Assembly: GCA_021741285.1 (NCBI GenBank)
Contig: JAIOYD010000042.1
Coordinates: forward strand, 1-9,533
Length of the DNA: 9,533 nucleotides
Direction of reading: 5' to 3'
Source of the DNA: Rickettsiaceae bacterium
GTDB lineage: Bacteria; Pseudomonadota; Alphaproteobacteria; Rickettsiales; Rickettsiaceae
Below the pieces are notes generated by a model that was not told the origin of the DNA, ran no database searches, and worked only from the letters and a program-made list of their open reading frames with translations. Both the position numbers and the translations under genes were made by a program. Numbering within the stretch: position 1 is the first letter of the stretch; every line of letters begins with the position of its first letter. Positions 1 to 7,280 of this stretch are shown here, piece after piece.

Positions 1-135
1 TAATTGGTATGGTTAAAAGATTTAAAATTATCGCCGATCGTTACAGAAATAGAAGAAAACGGTTCGGTTTAAGATTCAACTTAATTGCCGGAATTTATAA
101 TTTCGAGCTTTAAAGAGGTTATGCAAGAGGTCTAA
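1..135 (+). mobile_element. Right end of an IS5-like insertion sequence (partial)
   Basis: The window opens inside an insertion sequence. Seen directly: the last codons of a DDE transposase, its stop at 111-113, then about 20 bases (about 113-133) that read GACCTCTTGCATAACCTCT on the minus strand, which looks like a terminal inverted repeat of the IS5 superfamily (GA-start, CCT-TTGCA core). The boundary is placed at about 132-135 because the neighbouring minus-strand glycosyltransferase loses family similarity exactly there. The bases CTAA/TAA at the junction would suit the short YTAR or TNA target duplications of IS5-group elements. The left end lies outside the window, so neither the duplication nor the full inverted repeat can be verified. 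Confidence 0.75.
3..113 (+). CDS. IS5-family transposase, C-terminal 36 residues (5' end outside window)
   Basis: Open frame from the window edge to TAA at 111-113. The residues include MVKRFKIIADRYRNRRKRFG followed by LRFNLIAGIYNFEL, the typical tail of IS4/IS5-superfamily DDE transposases (DDE_Tnp_1), where a basic RYRNRRKR helix precedes a hydrophobic LIAGIYN segment. The catalytic D, D and E residues lie upstream, outside the window. The protein would cut and paste its own element. It reads convergently toward the truncated glycosyltransferase. Whether the element is intact cannot be judged from this fragment. Confidence 0.8.
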   Translation: MGMVKRFKIIADRYRNRRKRFGLRFNLIAGIYNFEL

Positions 136-889
136 TGTAACCAAAAACAAAATCTTCTTCTGGTAGTCTATTTCTATTCTTTAAACGATTTAAATCAAAA
201 CCATAGTCAAGATATGAAATTTTCGTGTGTGGAATATTAAAATCTCTAACAAATTTGTTCATTAGAAATTTTGACGGGGCAATAAAATGATCAACATAAT
301 CAACTATTTTTTTAGTGTGGTTCATTCTAGTAGCAACCCAGTGGTTCCAATAAGTTATCTCTGAATTTAAAAATTCCATATCACCAGTAAAATACCCTCT
401 ATAACACTCTGTAGTACATTTTTTGTCTTCCTGACCATCACAAAGTTTCAGTAACTCTTTAGAATTACGTTGAATAAACCTTCCTCTTGGGCACATTAAC
501 CAAAAGTCATGTAAGGTAAAGACTACAGGTATACATTGTTTTGAAGCAATTTCTGGTAAACTTATAGATAAATGATTCAGGTGACCGAAATGGATAAGAT
601 CAGGTTTGAAATGATCTATTATTGTTTCAAATCTTATATTTACTTCTTCATTGATAAATTTATAACGATATTTAGTTGTAGGTATATTAATTAAATGCAA
701 TAAAATTCGAGGATCGCTATTATCTAAGACTGTACTGTAGTGGAAGTCAGGTAAAAAACTATTTTCATCTCTGGCAAAGACTTGAACTTCATGATTATCA
801 GCTAATTCATGAGCAAGGATCTGACTATATACTTCAGAACCGGCACTATAATAGGGCGGGTAGCCATGAATAACTTTCAATATTTTCAT
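119..889 (-). pseudogene. Family-4 glycosyltransferase, N-terminal half only, cut by the IS element
   Basis: This frame encodes the acceptor-side N-terminal domain of a GT-B, family GT4 glycosyltransferase, which would add a sugar to a lipid-linked glycan at the inner membrane. The start ATG at 887-889 opens MKILKVIHGYPPYYSAGSEVY, the usual first Rossmann strand and glycine-rich loop. Further on are HDFWLMCPRGRF (about residues 127-138), a cysteine cluster (CDGQEDKKCTTEC), and APSKFL before the interdomain linker. The family continues with FGYIG and a second domain of about 150-180 residues holding the nucleotide-sugar site (EX7E). Here FGYI is followed by four IS-derived residues (RPLA) and a stop, giving 256 residues against a usual 380-430. 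Loss of the donor-binding domain should abolish activity. The start overlaps the end of the upstream epimerase gene by 44 bp, suggesting a former operon. Confidence 0.85.
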
Positions 890-1811
890 ATATTACCATA
901 TCTATATTTCCAGGACATGTTGGCCTGCTATTTTTAAGACTTTTTATAAATTTACTTAACCCTTCTTCTAATGAATGTTTTGGCGACCAACCAAGCAATT
1001 CTTTAGCTTTACTAAAATCACCATAAAAGCGACTTACATCAAAATTTCTTGAGGGGTAAAAATTGATTTTAGAATTACTTTCAGTTATTTCTAATACAAT
1101 ATTTGCTAATTCCTCTAGATTGCATGGTTTACAAGCAGTAAAATGAATTGGAGAAAGTGAGGATTTTATATTTTGTAAATGGTTAACAGTTAAAGATATA
1201 CCTTCTACTACATCTTCTAGGTAAGTAAAATCAAAAACACATTCCTTACCTTCTACTCTTATAGGATCTCCTTTTAATGCGTTGATACAAAACGCGGGAA
1301 CTACTCTATTATAATGATCTAACAACCCGCCATACACGTTTGAAAACCTTAAAACTGCTACATTAAAATCAAAACTCTCCAAATTAGTTACAAGTTCTTC
1401 TATTAATACTTTCCCTCTAGCATAATTATTCACCGGATCTAAAGAAGCTGACTCTTCTATTACTGGTAAATTTTTTTGTTCTCCATAGACTTCCCTACTA
1501 CTTGCATAAATAATCCAAGGTTTATTTGGAAGCAATTTACATAACTCTAAAAATTTTGTTGTACCTTCAACATTAACTTTCTGACATAGTTCTGGGTATT
1601 GCTCTCCATGGATGACTCTTGAAATTGCAGCTAGATGAATAACTCCAATACACTCCTTAAGTAACGGTATAACCTCTTCTGAGAAAAAACTTAATGGATT
1701 ATCCTTTAACCTTATATCACAGCACACTACTTCATAATTTTGTTTTTTTAATTGCTCTACTAAAGCTGATCCAATTAAACCAGTTGCTCCTGTTACTAAT
1801 ATTTTATTCAT
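846..1811 (-). CDS. NAD-dependent epimerase/dehydratase (extended SDR, sugar-nucleotide type)
   Basis: A 321-residue extended short-chain dehydrogenase/reductase, a family that epimerises, dehydrates or reduces nucleotide sugars for surface glycans. Seen: the NAD-binding GATGLIG motif (residues 8-14), acidic Asp32 ending the second strand (prefers NAD over NADP), HLAA at 59-62, Asn80, the SS pair at 104-105, the catalytic YARGK (Tyr130, Lys134), and substrate-region RFSNVYG followed by RVVPAFC. The length is normal for the family. The last ~20 residues (after NSRPTCPGN) look like an unconserved tail that runs into the next gene, overlapping its start by 44 bp. No clear Shine-Dalgarno precedes the ATG at 1809-1811. 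The substrate cannot be told from sequence; UDP-glucose 4-epimerase-like or dTDP-sugar enzymes are both possible. With its partner glycosyltransferase broken, its pathway may be dead. Confidence 0.9.
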   Translation of the reverse strand: MNKILVTGATGLIGSALVEQLKKQNYEVVCCDIRLKDNPLSFFSEEVIPLLKECIGVIHLAAISRVIHGEQYPELCQKVNVEGTTKFLELCKLLPNKPWIIYASSREVYGEQKNLPVIEESASLDPVNNYARGKVLIEELVTNLESFDFNVAVLRFSNVYGGLLDHYNRVVPAFCINALKGDPIRVEGKECVFDFTYLEDVVEGISLTVNHLQNIKSSLSPIHFTACKPCNLEELANIVLEITESNSKINFYPSRNFDVSRFYGDFSKAKELLGWSPKHSLEEGLSKFIKSLKNSRPTCPGNIDMVIYENIESYSWLPALL

Positions 1812-1946
1812 AATACAACTTTAAAGTTTAAATGCCTAAGATTAAGATTTATAATAAAAAAATTAGATTAGCAATTATTTTATTTCTTGGAGCTTACTCT
1901 CTAGAATATTGTAGATAAGAATGTACTAGATACAGAACAAATAATA

Positions 1947-2774
1947 CTAAATAGTAGTTAATTTATAGATTTTTATATTGCAGTAAATCAAAGATATAAC
2001 CATAATTAACGTTAATTTATCTATAACCTCTTCAAAAAGAAAATAATCAATTGTAACTGCAATTACTATTTCAAAATATCTAAAAGAAGATATAATGCTT
2101 ATGCGACAATATCTATATGACCTAAATAAACAATAATACATCACTGCGCTTAATAAGCCTAATAAGAAAAGTATAGTAAAGTCTAAAATACTTGGCATTT
2201 TAAATTGCTGAATTACGGCACAAAAAGATATAATACCAACAATACAACAAACTCCAAAAGCATCTTTAATATAATTTTGATTAGTATATTTTTTATTAAT
2301 TATTTCTGCACTAGAAAACAACACAACACTTATTATAAAGAAAACATCATTTTTAATATTTAAAATTAAAGAGTATTTTTTATACAGTAAATAACAAATA
2401 GTTATTAAAAAACATAAAAAACTATAGAGAAGCTGCTTTAATGAAAGCTTATCATTTAAAAAATAATAAGCTAATTGAATTGTAATAATTGGAATTAATA
2501 AGCCGAAAAAAGATGCATTTGAAATTGAAGATTTCTGTAGACCTATAATCCATAGAAAGATAGCAAAAAATAAAATTATTCCTCTTGTAAAGTAATTTTT
2601 TAATTCATTTAAGTTAAATTTAATTTTAAAAAGAAAAAATAATAATAGCGCACAAAAACTGAATCTAAAAAAAACTATCTGATAAGTGTTTATATTTAAA
2701 CTTAGTTGTTTTGATATTACATCACATACAACTCCAATAAATAAACTAATAACAAATAATATATAATTGAGCAT
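1947..2774 (-). CDS. EamA/DMT-superfamily permease, about 10 membrane helices
   Basis: A 275-residue, very hydrophobic protein with the tandem layout of drug/metabolite transporters: two EamA-like halves, about residues 1-132 and 143-270, each with about five helices. Supporting pieces are FFRFSF (35-40), the ASFFGLLIPIIT stretch (88-99) followed by YYFLNDKLSLKQLL, matching the helix-4/5 pattern of the family, and in the second half YYCLFRSYRYC then FEEVIDKL, the usual acidic residue before the last helix. It acts in the inner membrane; DMT members export or exchange small metabolites (amino acids, nucleotide derivatives, lipid-linked sugars). Known rickettsial DMT proteins include an S-adenosylmethionine importer, but nothing here fixes the substrate. 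The nearby epimerase and glycosyltransferase make a glycan-precursor role conceivable (inference). An AGAAAGAT stretch lies about 5 bases before the ATG and could serve as a weak ribosome site. A 135-bp gap separates it from the epimerase gene downstream. Confidence 0.85.
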   Translation of the reverse strand: MLNYILFVISLFIGVVCDVISKQLSLNINTYQIVFFRFSFCALLLFFLFKIKFNLNELKNYFTRGIILFFAIFLWIIGLQKSSISNASFFGLLIPIITIQLAYYFLNDKLSLKQLLYSFLCFLITICYLLYKKYSLILNIKNDVFFIISVVLFSSAEIINKKYTNQNYIKDAFGVCCIVGIISFCAVIQQFKMPSILDFTILFLLGLLSAVMYYCLFRSYRYCRISIISSFRYFEIVIAVTIDYFLFEEVIDKLTLIMVISLIYCNIKIYKLTTI

Positions 2775-2843
2775 TTTATTATCTTTCTACAAAGTTTAGG
2801 AACAAATAGTTCTAAGATCCAGAAATTAGGATAAATCTACTAC

Positions 2844-3969
2844 TTAAACTATTAAATATTTGATATTTCCATCCTCTAATATCAAACTTACTTTTTCTTT
2901 GTCTTCTGCACTAAGTAAATAGTGAGCAAATGTAGTGTTTTTAGCAATAGAGCGATTAATAAGCATTTTTAAGGTGCTAAGATTTCTTTGTTGAACCGTA
3001 GAGAGGTTAGAAAGAACAACAATTATATCCTGTATTTTTGTTAGATTCAAAAAGGTGAAGCATTTCCCTAAAATCCCAATAATGACATCAGAAATTTGGA
3101 TACAAATTTCATTTTTAGAATCTACGAATTGGTAATTCTTTATAATCTTACCTTTGTCATAAAATACTATTTTAGCGAAGATATTTTCAATGATGCTTTC
3201 ACTATATAAAATATGTGAAGAGTTTTTAAATAGACATATTTTTTGTATATAAAAACTACTAAAATTCTCAATTAGAATATTTGGTTCTTCATTTTTAAAC
3301 AATAATACTGACTTAACTTTCATCGCACCTTCTAAGAGACCTTTGAGCATATAAAAGTTAAAATGTGCTATTAAATTACGGTGACCCTCTAACAGATCTT
3401 TAAGTTCAGCAGCAAAATTAAGAAAATCTTCTCTGCAAAGACTTGGATATGAGTAACGCTTAAAGATAACAAGAGTCTTCTCTAGATCTTCTCTTAGTAT
3501 CTTGTAAAGATCATTTTAATGTCTCGTAATAAGGAACCAGCTTCGCTTGAAAGGCTTCCATGATAATGGTATCCACAATATCAACTACTGACCAGTAAAT
3601 GACATCCATAACATAGAAATGAATCAGTAAATTGTTTTTTTTTAAAGCCATTCAAGAAATATTTCTATTTTCTTAGATTCCAATATTTGCAAAAAATCTC
3701 CCTTTGTTAGATAACAAAGTTTTATTTCTTTAGTTGATTTTTGGAGTTGAAGAATCGATATGTAACTTATTAAATTCAATATCATGGTCTATTCTTCTCT
3801 TGTGTAATACCCCACCAAGGGTAAAGCATATTGGCTGTGCTCCAATATTTAAAACATTCTCAGTAACCTTGAGAGCTCTCATGTTATTAGTTTCATCGTA
3901 ATAAAAGGTATATACATCATCTATATTTTGCTCTCGCAATTTGTTAACGTCAATTATTTTTTTCTTCAT
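2844..3969 (-). pseudogene. DUF3800-domain protein, broken by three frameshifts
   Basis: Four consecutive minus-strand frame segments together spell one DUF3800 protein. Segment A (3969 to about 3733) has the N-terminal FYYDETNN motif (Asp25, Glu26) and FTLGGVLHK. Segment B (about 3731-3645) reads KEIKLCYLTKGDFLQILESK then EIFLEWL. Segment C (about 3652-3514) reads KKNNLLIHFYVMDVIYWS then VVDIVDTI. Segment D (3515-2844) reads NDLYKILREDLEKTL and ends with the C-terminal FVDSKNEICIQISDVIIG motif. Segments A and C share one frame, B and D another, so three small indels are needed; two sit at or next to A/T homopolymers (a 9-A run at about 3636-3644, an A run near 3514-3517). Corrected, the gene is about 374 codons, ordinary for this family. 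DUF3800 proteins have conserved acidic residues proposed to form an RNase H-like nuclease site; their role is not established. The original ATG keeps a GGAG site 4 bases upstream. Only segment D has a long open frame (168 residues from an internal ATG). Confidence 0.85.
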
Positions 3970-4296
3970 TTATCTCCAACATTTATAGACTAGGACTTTT
4001 ATAAAAAATAATAGTTGAAAATTAAATTTATTTGTTCAGTGCTAATCGCATATTAAATTCTAATAAACCTCAAACTGAGTTTTACTATTAACTTATTTAA
4101 CAAACTTTGCCTAGCTAAAATGCGTTAGCCAACTTTATCTAATTTGTTTACTTTTCTTTTTTCATAAATTAAATTTAACTGCGATTCATTTTTAATATAA
4201 TATATATGCAGAATAAGTAATCGGTTTTTGATAACTGATACTTGAATGAAATTTTTGATAATTGTTTAGTCCAGTTAAGTAGATCACTATGGGTAG

Positions 4297-4409
4297 ACCC
4301 AAAAAATACATTACTTAATGAACAGAATCACGCAAAATAATTGTTTATTTTAGGTATGATTATCGTTAATATACAAAAATTATCAATAGCATACCCAAAA
4401 TATACATTT
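4297..4409. repeat. Pair of 17-bp direct repeats in front of the recombinase
   Basis: ACCCAAAAAATACATTA (4297-4313) and ACCCAAAATATACATTT (4393-4409) agree at 15 of 17 positions and are 96 bp apart. Similarity continues weakly past the repeat: copy 1 runs on to AATGAACAGAATC and copy 2 to the recombinase start ATGACTAAAATC. Copy 2 thus abuts the start codon. The arrangement could be a duplication of the gene's leader or two recombinase-binding subsites; sequence alone does not decide. Confidence 0.5.
4353..4395. repeat. Inverted repeat, candidate resolvase subsite/operator
   Basis: GGTATG (4353-4358) and CATACC (4390-4395) are perfect inverted arms around a 31-bp AT-rich centre that holds ATTATC twice (4359-4364 and 4379-4384). 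It ends 15 bases before the recombinase start codon. Small serine recombinases commonly bind AT-rich subsites of about 28 bp next to their own gene, which serve both as crossover site and as autoregulatory operator. The position fits; the exact subsites are not established. Confidence 0.4.
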
Positions 4410-4410
4410 T

Positions 4411-4977
4411 ATGACTAAAATCGGCTACGCTCGCACCTCTACCATAGAACAAAATTTGGATTCACAAATTATCGCACTTAAAGCAGCAAATTGTGAAATT
4501 ATTAGAACTGAACAAAAAAGCGGTTCTAATTTAACAGAGCGCACGGAACTAAATAATATATTGGAGTTTATTCATAAAGGTGAATACTTGGTAGTAACGC
4601 GTATAGACAGACTTGCACGCTCATTAAAAGACTTGCAGATTATAGCAGATCGCTTAAAAGCAAAAGGAGCTAACCTCTATGCGATAGAACAACCAGTAGA
4701 TACTTCTACCCCAACAGGTAAGGCTTTCTTTGATATGCTAGGAGTATTTGCCGAGTTTGAAACTAACTTGCGCCGTGAACGCCAAGCCGATGGTATTGCT
4801 GCTGCAAAAAATAAAGGTATTTATAAAGGACGACCGCCTTCTATTAGTCAAGATAAGATTAAGCAACATCTATTAGAAGGTAAACGCCCTACCAGGATTG
4901 CAAAAGACTTGGAAATATCTAGAGGTACAGTTTATAAGGTAAAACAATTAATAAGTAACACACCTAATCTCGAATGA
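4411..4977 (+). CDS. Small serine recombinase (resolvase/invertase family)
   Basis: A 188-residue site-specific recombinase that cuts and rejoins DNA through a phosphoserine intermediate. Seen: GYARTST with the nucleophile Ser10, Arg8, the TRIDRLARS motif (63-71) with the catalytic arginines 67 and 70, and the long dimer helix VFAEFETNLRRERQADGI (112-129). After it come KGRPPS (139-144) and a C-terminal HTH_7-like DNA-binding domain (about 144-182; TRIAKDLEISRGTVYKV). Length and order match complete Tn3-resolvase/Hin-type proteins, so the enzyme looks intact. No Shine-Dalgarno precedes the ATG, but the frame begins in the canonical position, four residues before the GYAR motif. No transposase or paired transposon end accompanies it; it may resolve a plasmid or island, or invert a segment. 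The repeats just upstream are its most likely site. The TspO gene follows at 43 bp in the same direction. Confidence 0.9.
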   Translation: MTKIGYARTSTIEQNLDSQIIALKAANCEIIRTEQKSGSNLTERTELNNILEFIHKGEYLVVTRIDRLARSLKDLQIIADRLKAKGANLYAIEQPVDTSTPTGKAFFDMLGVFAEFETNLRRERQADGIAAAKNKGIYKGRPPSISQDKIKQHLLEGKRPTRIAKDLEISRGTVYKVKQLISNTPNLE

Positions 4978-5020
4978 TGGCAGAACTGTAGATGATTATA
5001 ATCAACTCTTAAAAGGGAAA

Positions 5021-5488
5021 ATGAGAAAATTAAACTACTATCTATTATGGGTCTTTATCTTTCAATTGATAGGTGTCGACCTAGGTCAAATAAGCAAAGC
5101 TAATCTGGAATGGTATGATTCTATTACTAAATCTTCTTTTACCCCGCCAAATCTAGCTTTTCCTATAGTCTGGAGTTTATTATATATTTTACTAGCTTTA
5201 TTAGGGGCTTACCTCTGGTCTAACAGAAAAGTAGCGGCTTTATCTCACCTCTTAATATTTTATTTTAGCCAATTACTATTTAATTGGCTGTGGACTCCAG
5301 TCTTTTTTGGCTTGCACTTAACATACTGGTCTCTCTTAATTATTATAATAATATTTTTTATAACTATGTATATAATCCTTAAATCATGGTGCAATCACCG
5401 ACTAATAGCATATACTTTAATTCCTTATATAGTGTGGGTGAGCTTTGCTGGTTACCTAAATTTGATAATATGTAAAGCCTATATCTAG
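5021..5488 (+). CDS. tspO: TspO/MBR family membrane protein (tryptophan-rich sensory protein)
   Basis: A 155-residue, five-helix membrane protein of the translocator-protein family, which binds and in some bacteria breaks down porphyrins, and responds to light, oxygen and stress. Seen: WY at 31-32, KSSFTPPN (37-44) and PIVWSLLY (48-55) after the first helix, QLLFNWLWTPVFF (84-96) with the conserved Asn88, Trp89, Trp91 and Pro93, Trp103, and the family end PYIVWVSFAGYLN (135-147). Length is normal. An AAAAGGG stretch directly before the ATG is one of the better ribosome sites in the window. It sits between the recombinase and the photolyase on the same strand; the photolyase partner suggests a joint role against light and porphyrin damage (inference). 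Some helix-cap residues vary, but none of the ligand-pocket tryptophans I can align are missing. Confidence 0.9.
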   Translation: MRKLNYYLLWVFIFQLIGVDLGQISKANLEWYDSITKSSFTPPNLAFPIVWSLLYILLALLGAYLWSNRKVAALSHLLIFYFSQLLFNWLWTPVFFGLHLTYWSLLIIIIIFFITMYIILKSWCNHRLIAYTLIPYIVWVSFAGYLNLIICKAYI

Positions 5489-5556
5489 TTATTTAGAAAT
5501 AATTTACATACATTATTTAATGAAACATATATAGAAATGATAAGTAAAACTACTAT

Positions 5557-6963
5557 ATGAGCTTAATAATCCAATGGTTCCGTCAAGATTTAAGAATATC
5601 TGATAACCCTGCTTTATTCGCAGCTGTGAATAAAGGTGAGGTTCTTCCTATATATATACTTGATGACGAAAATGCCGGTAAATATAAAATTGGTTCTGCT
5701 AGCCGTATATGGTTACATCATTCGTTAGACAAACTCAACGAATCTTTAGAGCATAAATTGCGTATTTTTGCCGGTGATGCTAAAGAAGTTATTGCTCAAC
5801 TCTTACAGAAATACGATATCTCGGCAGTATACTGGAATCGTTGTTACGAGCCTTGGCGGATCAAGCGTGACCAAGCTATCAAAGAAATGCTAAAACGGTT
5901 AGGGGTTGAAGCTCATAGTTTTAATGGATCCTTGTTAATAGAACCATGGGAGCTACTTAAAGAAGATAATAGTTTTTATAAAGTCTTTACTCCGTTTTAT
6001 AAAAAAGCCTATTTAGAAGGTTTTCTTACCTGCAACCCCATTAGTAAACCACATAAATTAATGATATCTAACCAAAGGATAGAATGTTTAGACCTAGACT
6101 CTCTAAAATTATTACCGACATCAACCTGGAGCGAAAAAGTAATATCTCATTGGCAAATAGGAGAGGAAGCGGCTTATAAGAAGCTAGAATATTTTTTACA
6201 AAACGGCATTAATGATTATAAAGAAGGAAGAGATTTTCCTGATAAACAAAATGTTTCTTATCTTTCTCCCCATCTACATTTTGGAGAACTTTCACCACGG
6301 CAAATCGTTTACAATATTCACAACAAAGTAAGCGATAGAAATCTAGAACATTTTCTACGTGAAATAACCTGGCGGGAGTTTTCTTATTATCTACTATACC
6401 ATTTTCCTGAATTGCCGGACAAAAACTTTCAATCTAAGTTTGATTATTTTCCATGGAGAGAAAATACAACTTTATTAAATGCATGGCAAAAAGGAGAAAC
6501 CGGGTATCCTATTATAGACGCAGGAATGCGTGAACTTTGGCAAACTGGCTATATGCATAATCGTGTTCGTATGATTGTTGGCTCTTTCTTAGTTAAAAAT
6601 CTACTTTTACCATGGCATCATGGAAGAGACTGGTTTTGGGACTGCTTATTAGATGCCGACCTTGCCAATAATAGTGCTAGTTGGCAGTGGGTTGCCGGTT
6701 CTGGCGCTGATGCAGCTCCATATTTTCGAATATTTAACCCAATATTACAGGGAAAGAAATTTGATCCGGAGGGGAGTTATATATCCCGCTTTATCCCTGA
6801 ATTAAATAAATTGCCAAAACAATTTCTTTTTAATATCTGGGAAGCCCCAACTTCTGTCTTAAAACAAGCAGGAATTACATTAGGGCAAAATTATCCTAGG
6901 CCTATAATTGACTTAAAGTATTCGAGAGAGAAAGCTCTACAAGCTTATAACAGTATTAAATAG
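5557..6963 (+). CDS. phrB: Class I DNA photolyase (cyclobutane pyrimidine dimer repair)
   Basis: A 468-residue cryptochrome/photolyase-family enzyme that uses FADH- and blue light to split UV-induced pyrimidine dimers. The N-terminal antenna domain begins WFRQDLRISDNPAL (7-20) and includes NRCYEPWRIKRDQ (94-106). The FAD domain has SYLSPHLHFGELSPRQI (234-250), WREFSYYLL (272-280), GYPIIDAGMRELWQTGYMHN (316-335), the RVRMIVGSFLVKNLL stretch, and DLANNSASWQW (368-378) then DAAPYFRIFNP. The electron-transfer triad of the E. coli enzyme (Trp306, 359, 382) is kept as Trp300, 353 and 376, all with the same offset of six; Asn372 matches the residue near the flavin N5 that marks photolyases rather than cryptochromes. 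Length equals the E. coli protein (472). It is complete and should be active. It starts 68 bp after tspO; a short TTATTT/AAATAA hairpin lies between them (5489-5502), too weak to call a terminator. Confidence 0.95.
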   Translation: MSLIIQWFRQDLRISDNPALFAAVNKGEVLPIYILDDENAGKYKIGSASRIWLHHSLDKLNESLEHKLRIFAGDAKEVIAQLLQKYDISAVYWNRCYEPWRIKRDQAIKEMLKRLGVEAHSFNGSLLIEPWELLKEDNSFYKVFTPFYKKAYLEGFLTCNPISKPHKLMISNQRIECLDLDSLKLLPTSTWSEKVISHWQIGEEAAYKKLEYFLQNGINDYKEGRDFPDKQNVSYLSPHLHFGELSPRQIVYNIHNKVSDRNLEHFLREITWREFSYYLLYHFPELPDKNFQSKFDYFPWRENTTLLNAWQKGETGYPIIDAGMRELWQTGYMHNRVRMIVGSFLVKNLLLPWHHGRDWFWDCLLDADLANNSASWQWVAGSGADAAPYFRIFNPILQGKKFDPEGSYISRFIPELNKLPKQFLFNIWEAPTSVLKQAGITLGQNYPRPIIDLKYSREKALQAYNSIK

Positions 6964-7280
6964 TTGGAAAGTTGTAAGTGGTCGGTGCATCTATATTACA
7001 AAAAAGGTTGCTTGATAAAAAAACAGCACTATTGAAACTTAAGCAACAGAGGGAGATTAATTATTGATATTTATAGTAATAACCTAAAAATACTATTATT
7101 TTTATAAGCACAATATTAGGACTACCCTGCCCTTATTACTATAAATTGATTAAAAAAATAATGGCCGTTTTTACTATAAAAATTATACTATGCCATTCCC
7201 AAAGATTTTGTACGTTTGTCCGTTTTATGTTACAATGGTATTTGAGCAATTCAATATAAAAAATATACCAAGTAAAATTC
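6964..7280. other. Intergenic stretch after the photolyase; hairpins and a promoter
   Basis: No gene is visible in these 317 bp. Structures seen: GTTGCTT (7007-7013) paired with AAGCAAC (7041-7047) around a 27-base loop, with an A-run to the left (so a T-run for minus-strand reading); and TAAAAATA/TATTTTTA (7085-7104), a perfect 8-bp AT-only stem with a 4-base loop. Either might end photolyase transcription, but neither is a GC-rich stem with a T tract in the plus direction, so no terminator is called. The right half holds the promoter listed separately. Confidence 0.5.
7208..7236 (+). promoter_or_regulatory. Sigma-70-type promoter with extended -10 for the Rpn gene
   Basis: TTGTAC (-35, 7208-7213) and TACAAT (-10, 7231-7236) are 17 bp apart, the optimal spacing, and TG precedes the -10 by one base (7228-7229), forming an extended -10. 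Transcription would start near 7243, leaving a leader of about 38 bases before the ATG at 7281. It is the best promoter match I find in the window. Confidence 0.65.

Larger units (their letters stand above)
3970..4410. other. Intergenic stretch between divergent blocks; repeats in the right half
   Basis: This 441-bp AT-rich stretch lies between the start of the DUF3800 pseudogene (minus strand) and the start of the serine recombinase (plus strand), so it should hold both promoters. The first ~250 bases show no coding frame, RNA fold or clear repeat that I can support; a TATAAA at 3982-3987 (minus strand) could be a -10 for the DUF3800 gene but has no matching -35. The second half carries a pair of TTTTTGATAAYTG repeats (4225-4237, 4252-4264), a longer diverged direct repeat, and an inverted pair, listed separately. 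Confidence 0.6.

Noticed and set aside
2844..3350. A 168-residue independent protein
   Set aside because: The same frame continues upstream of its ATG with DUF3800-like residues to 3515, so the ATG is internal to a frameshifted gene and not a real start.
7007..7047. Hairpin terminator from GTTGCTT/AAGCAAC
   Set aside because: The 27-base loop is too long, and the T-run is on the minus-strand side where no gene ends.
7085..7104. Intrinsic terminator for the photolyase gene
   Set aside because: The 8-bp stem is entirely A/T and lies 120 bp after the stop; in a genome this AT-rich such a hairpin arises easily by chance.
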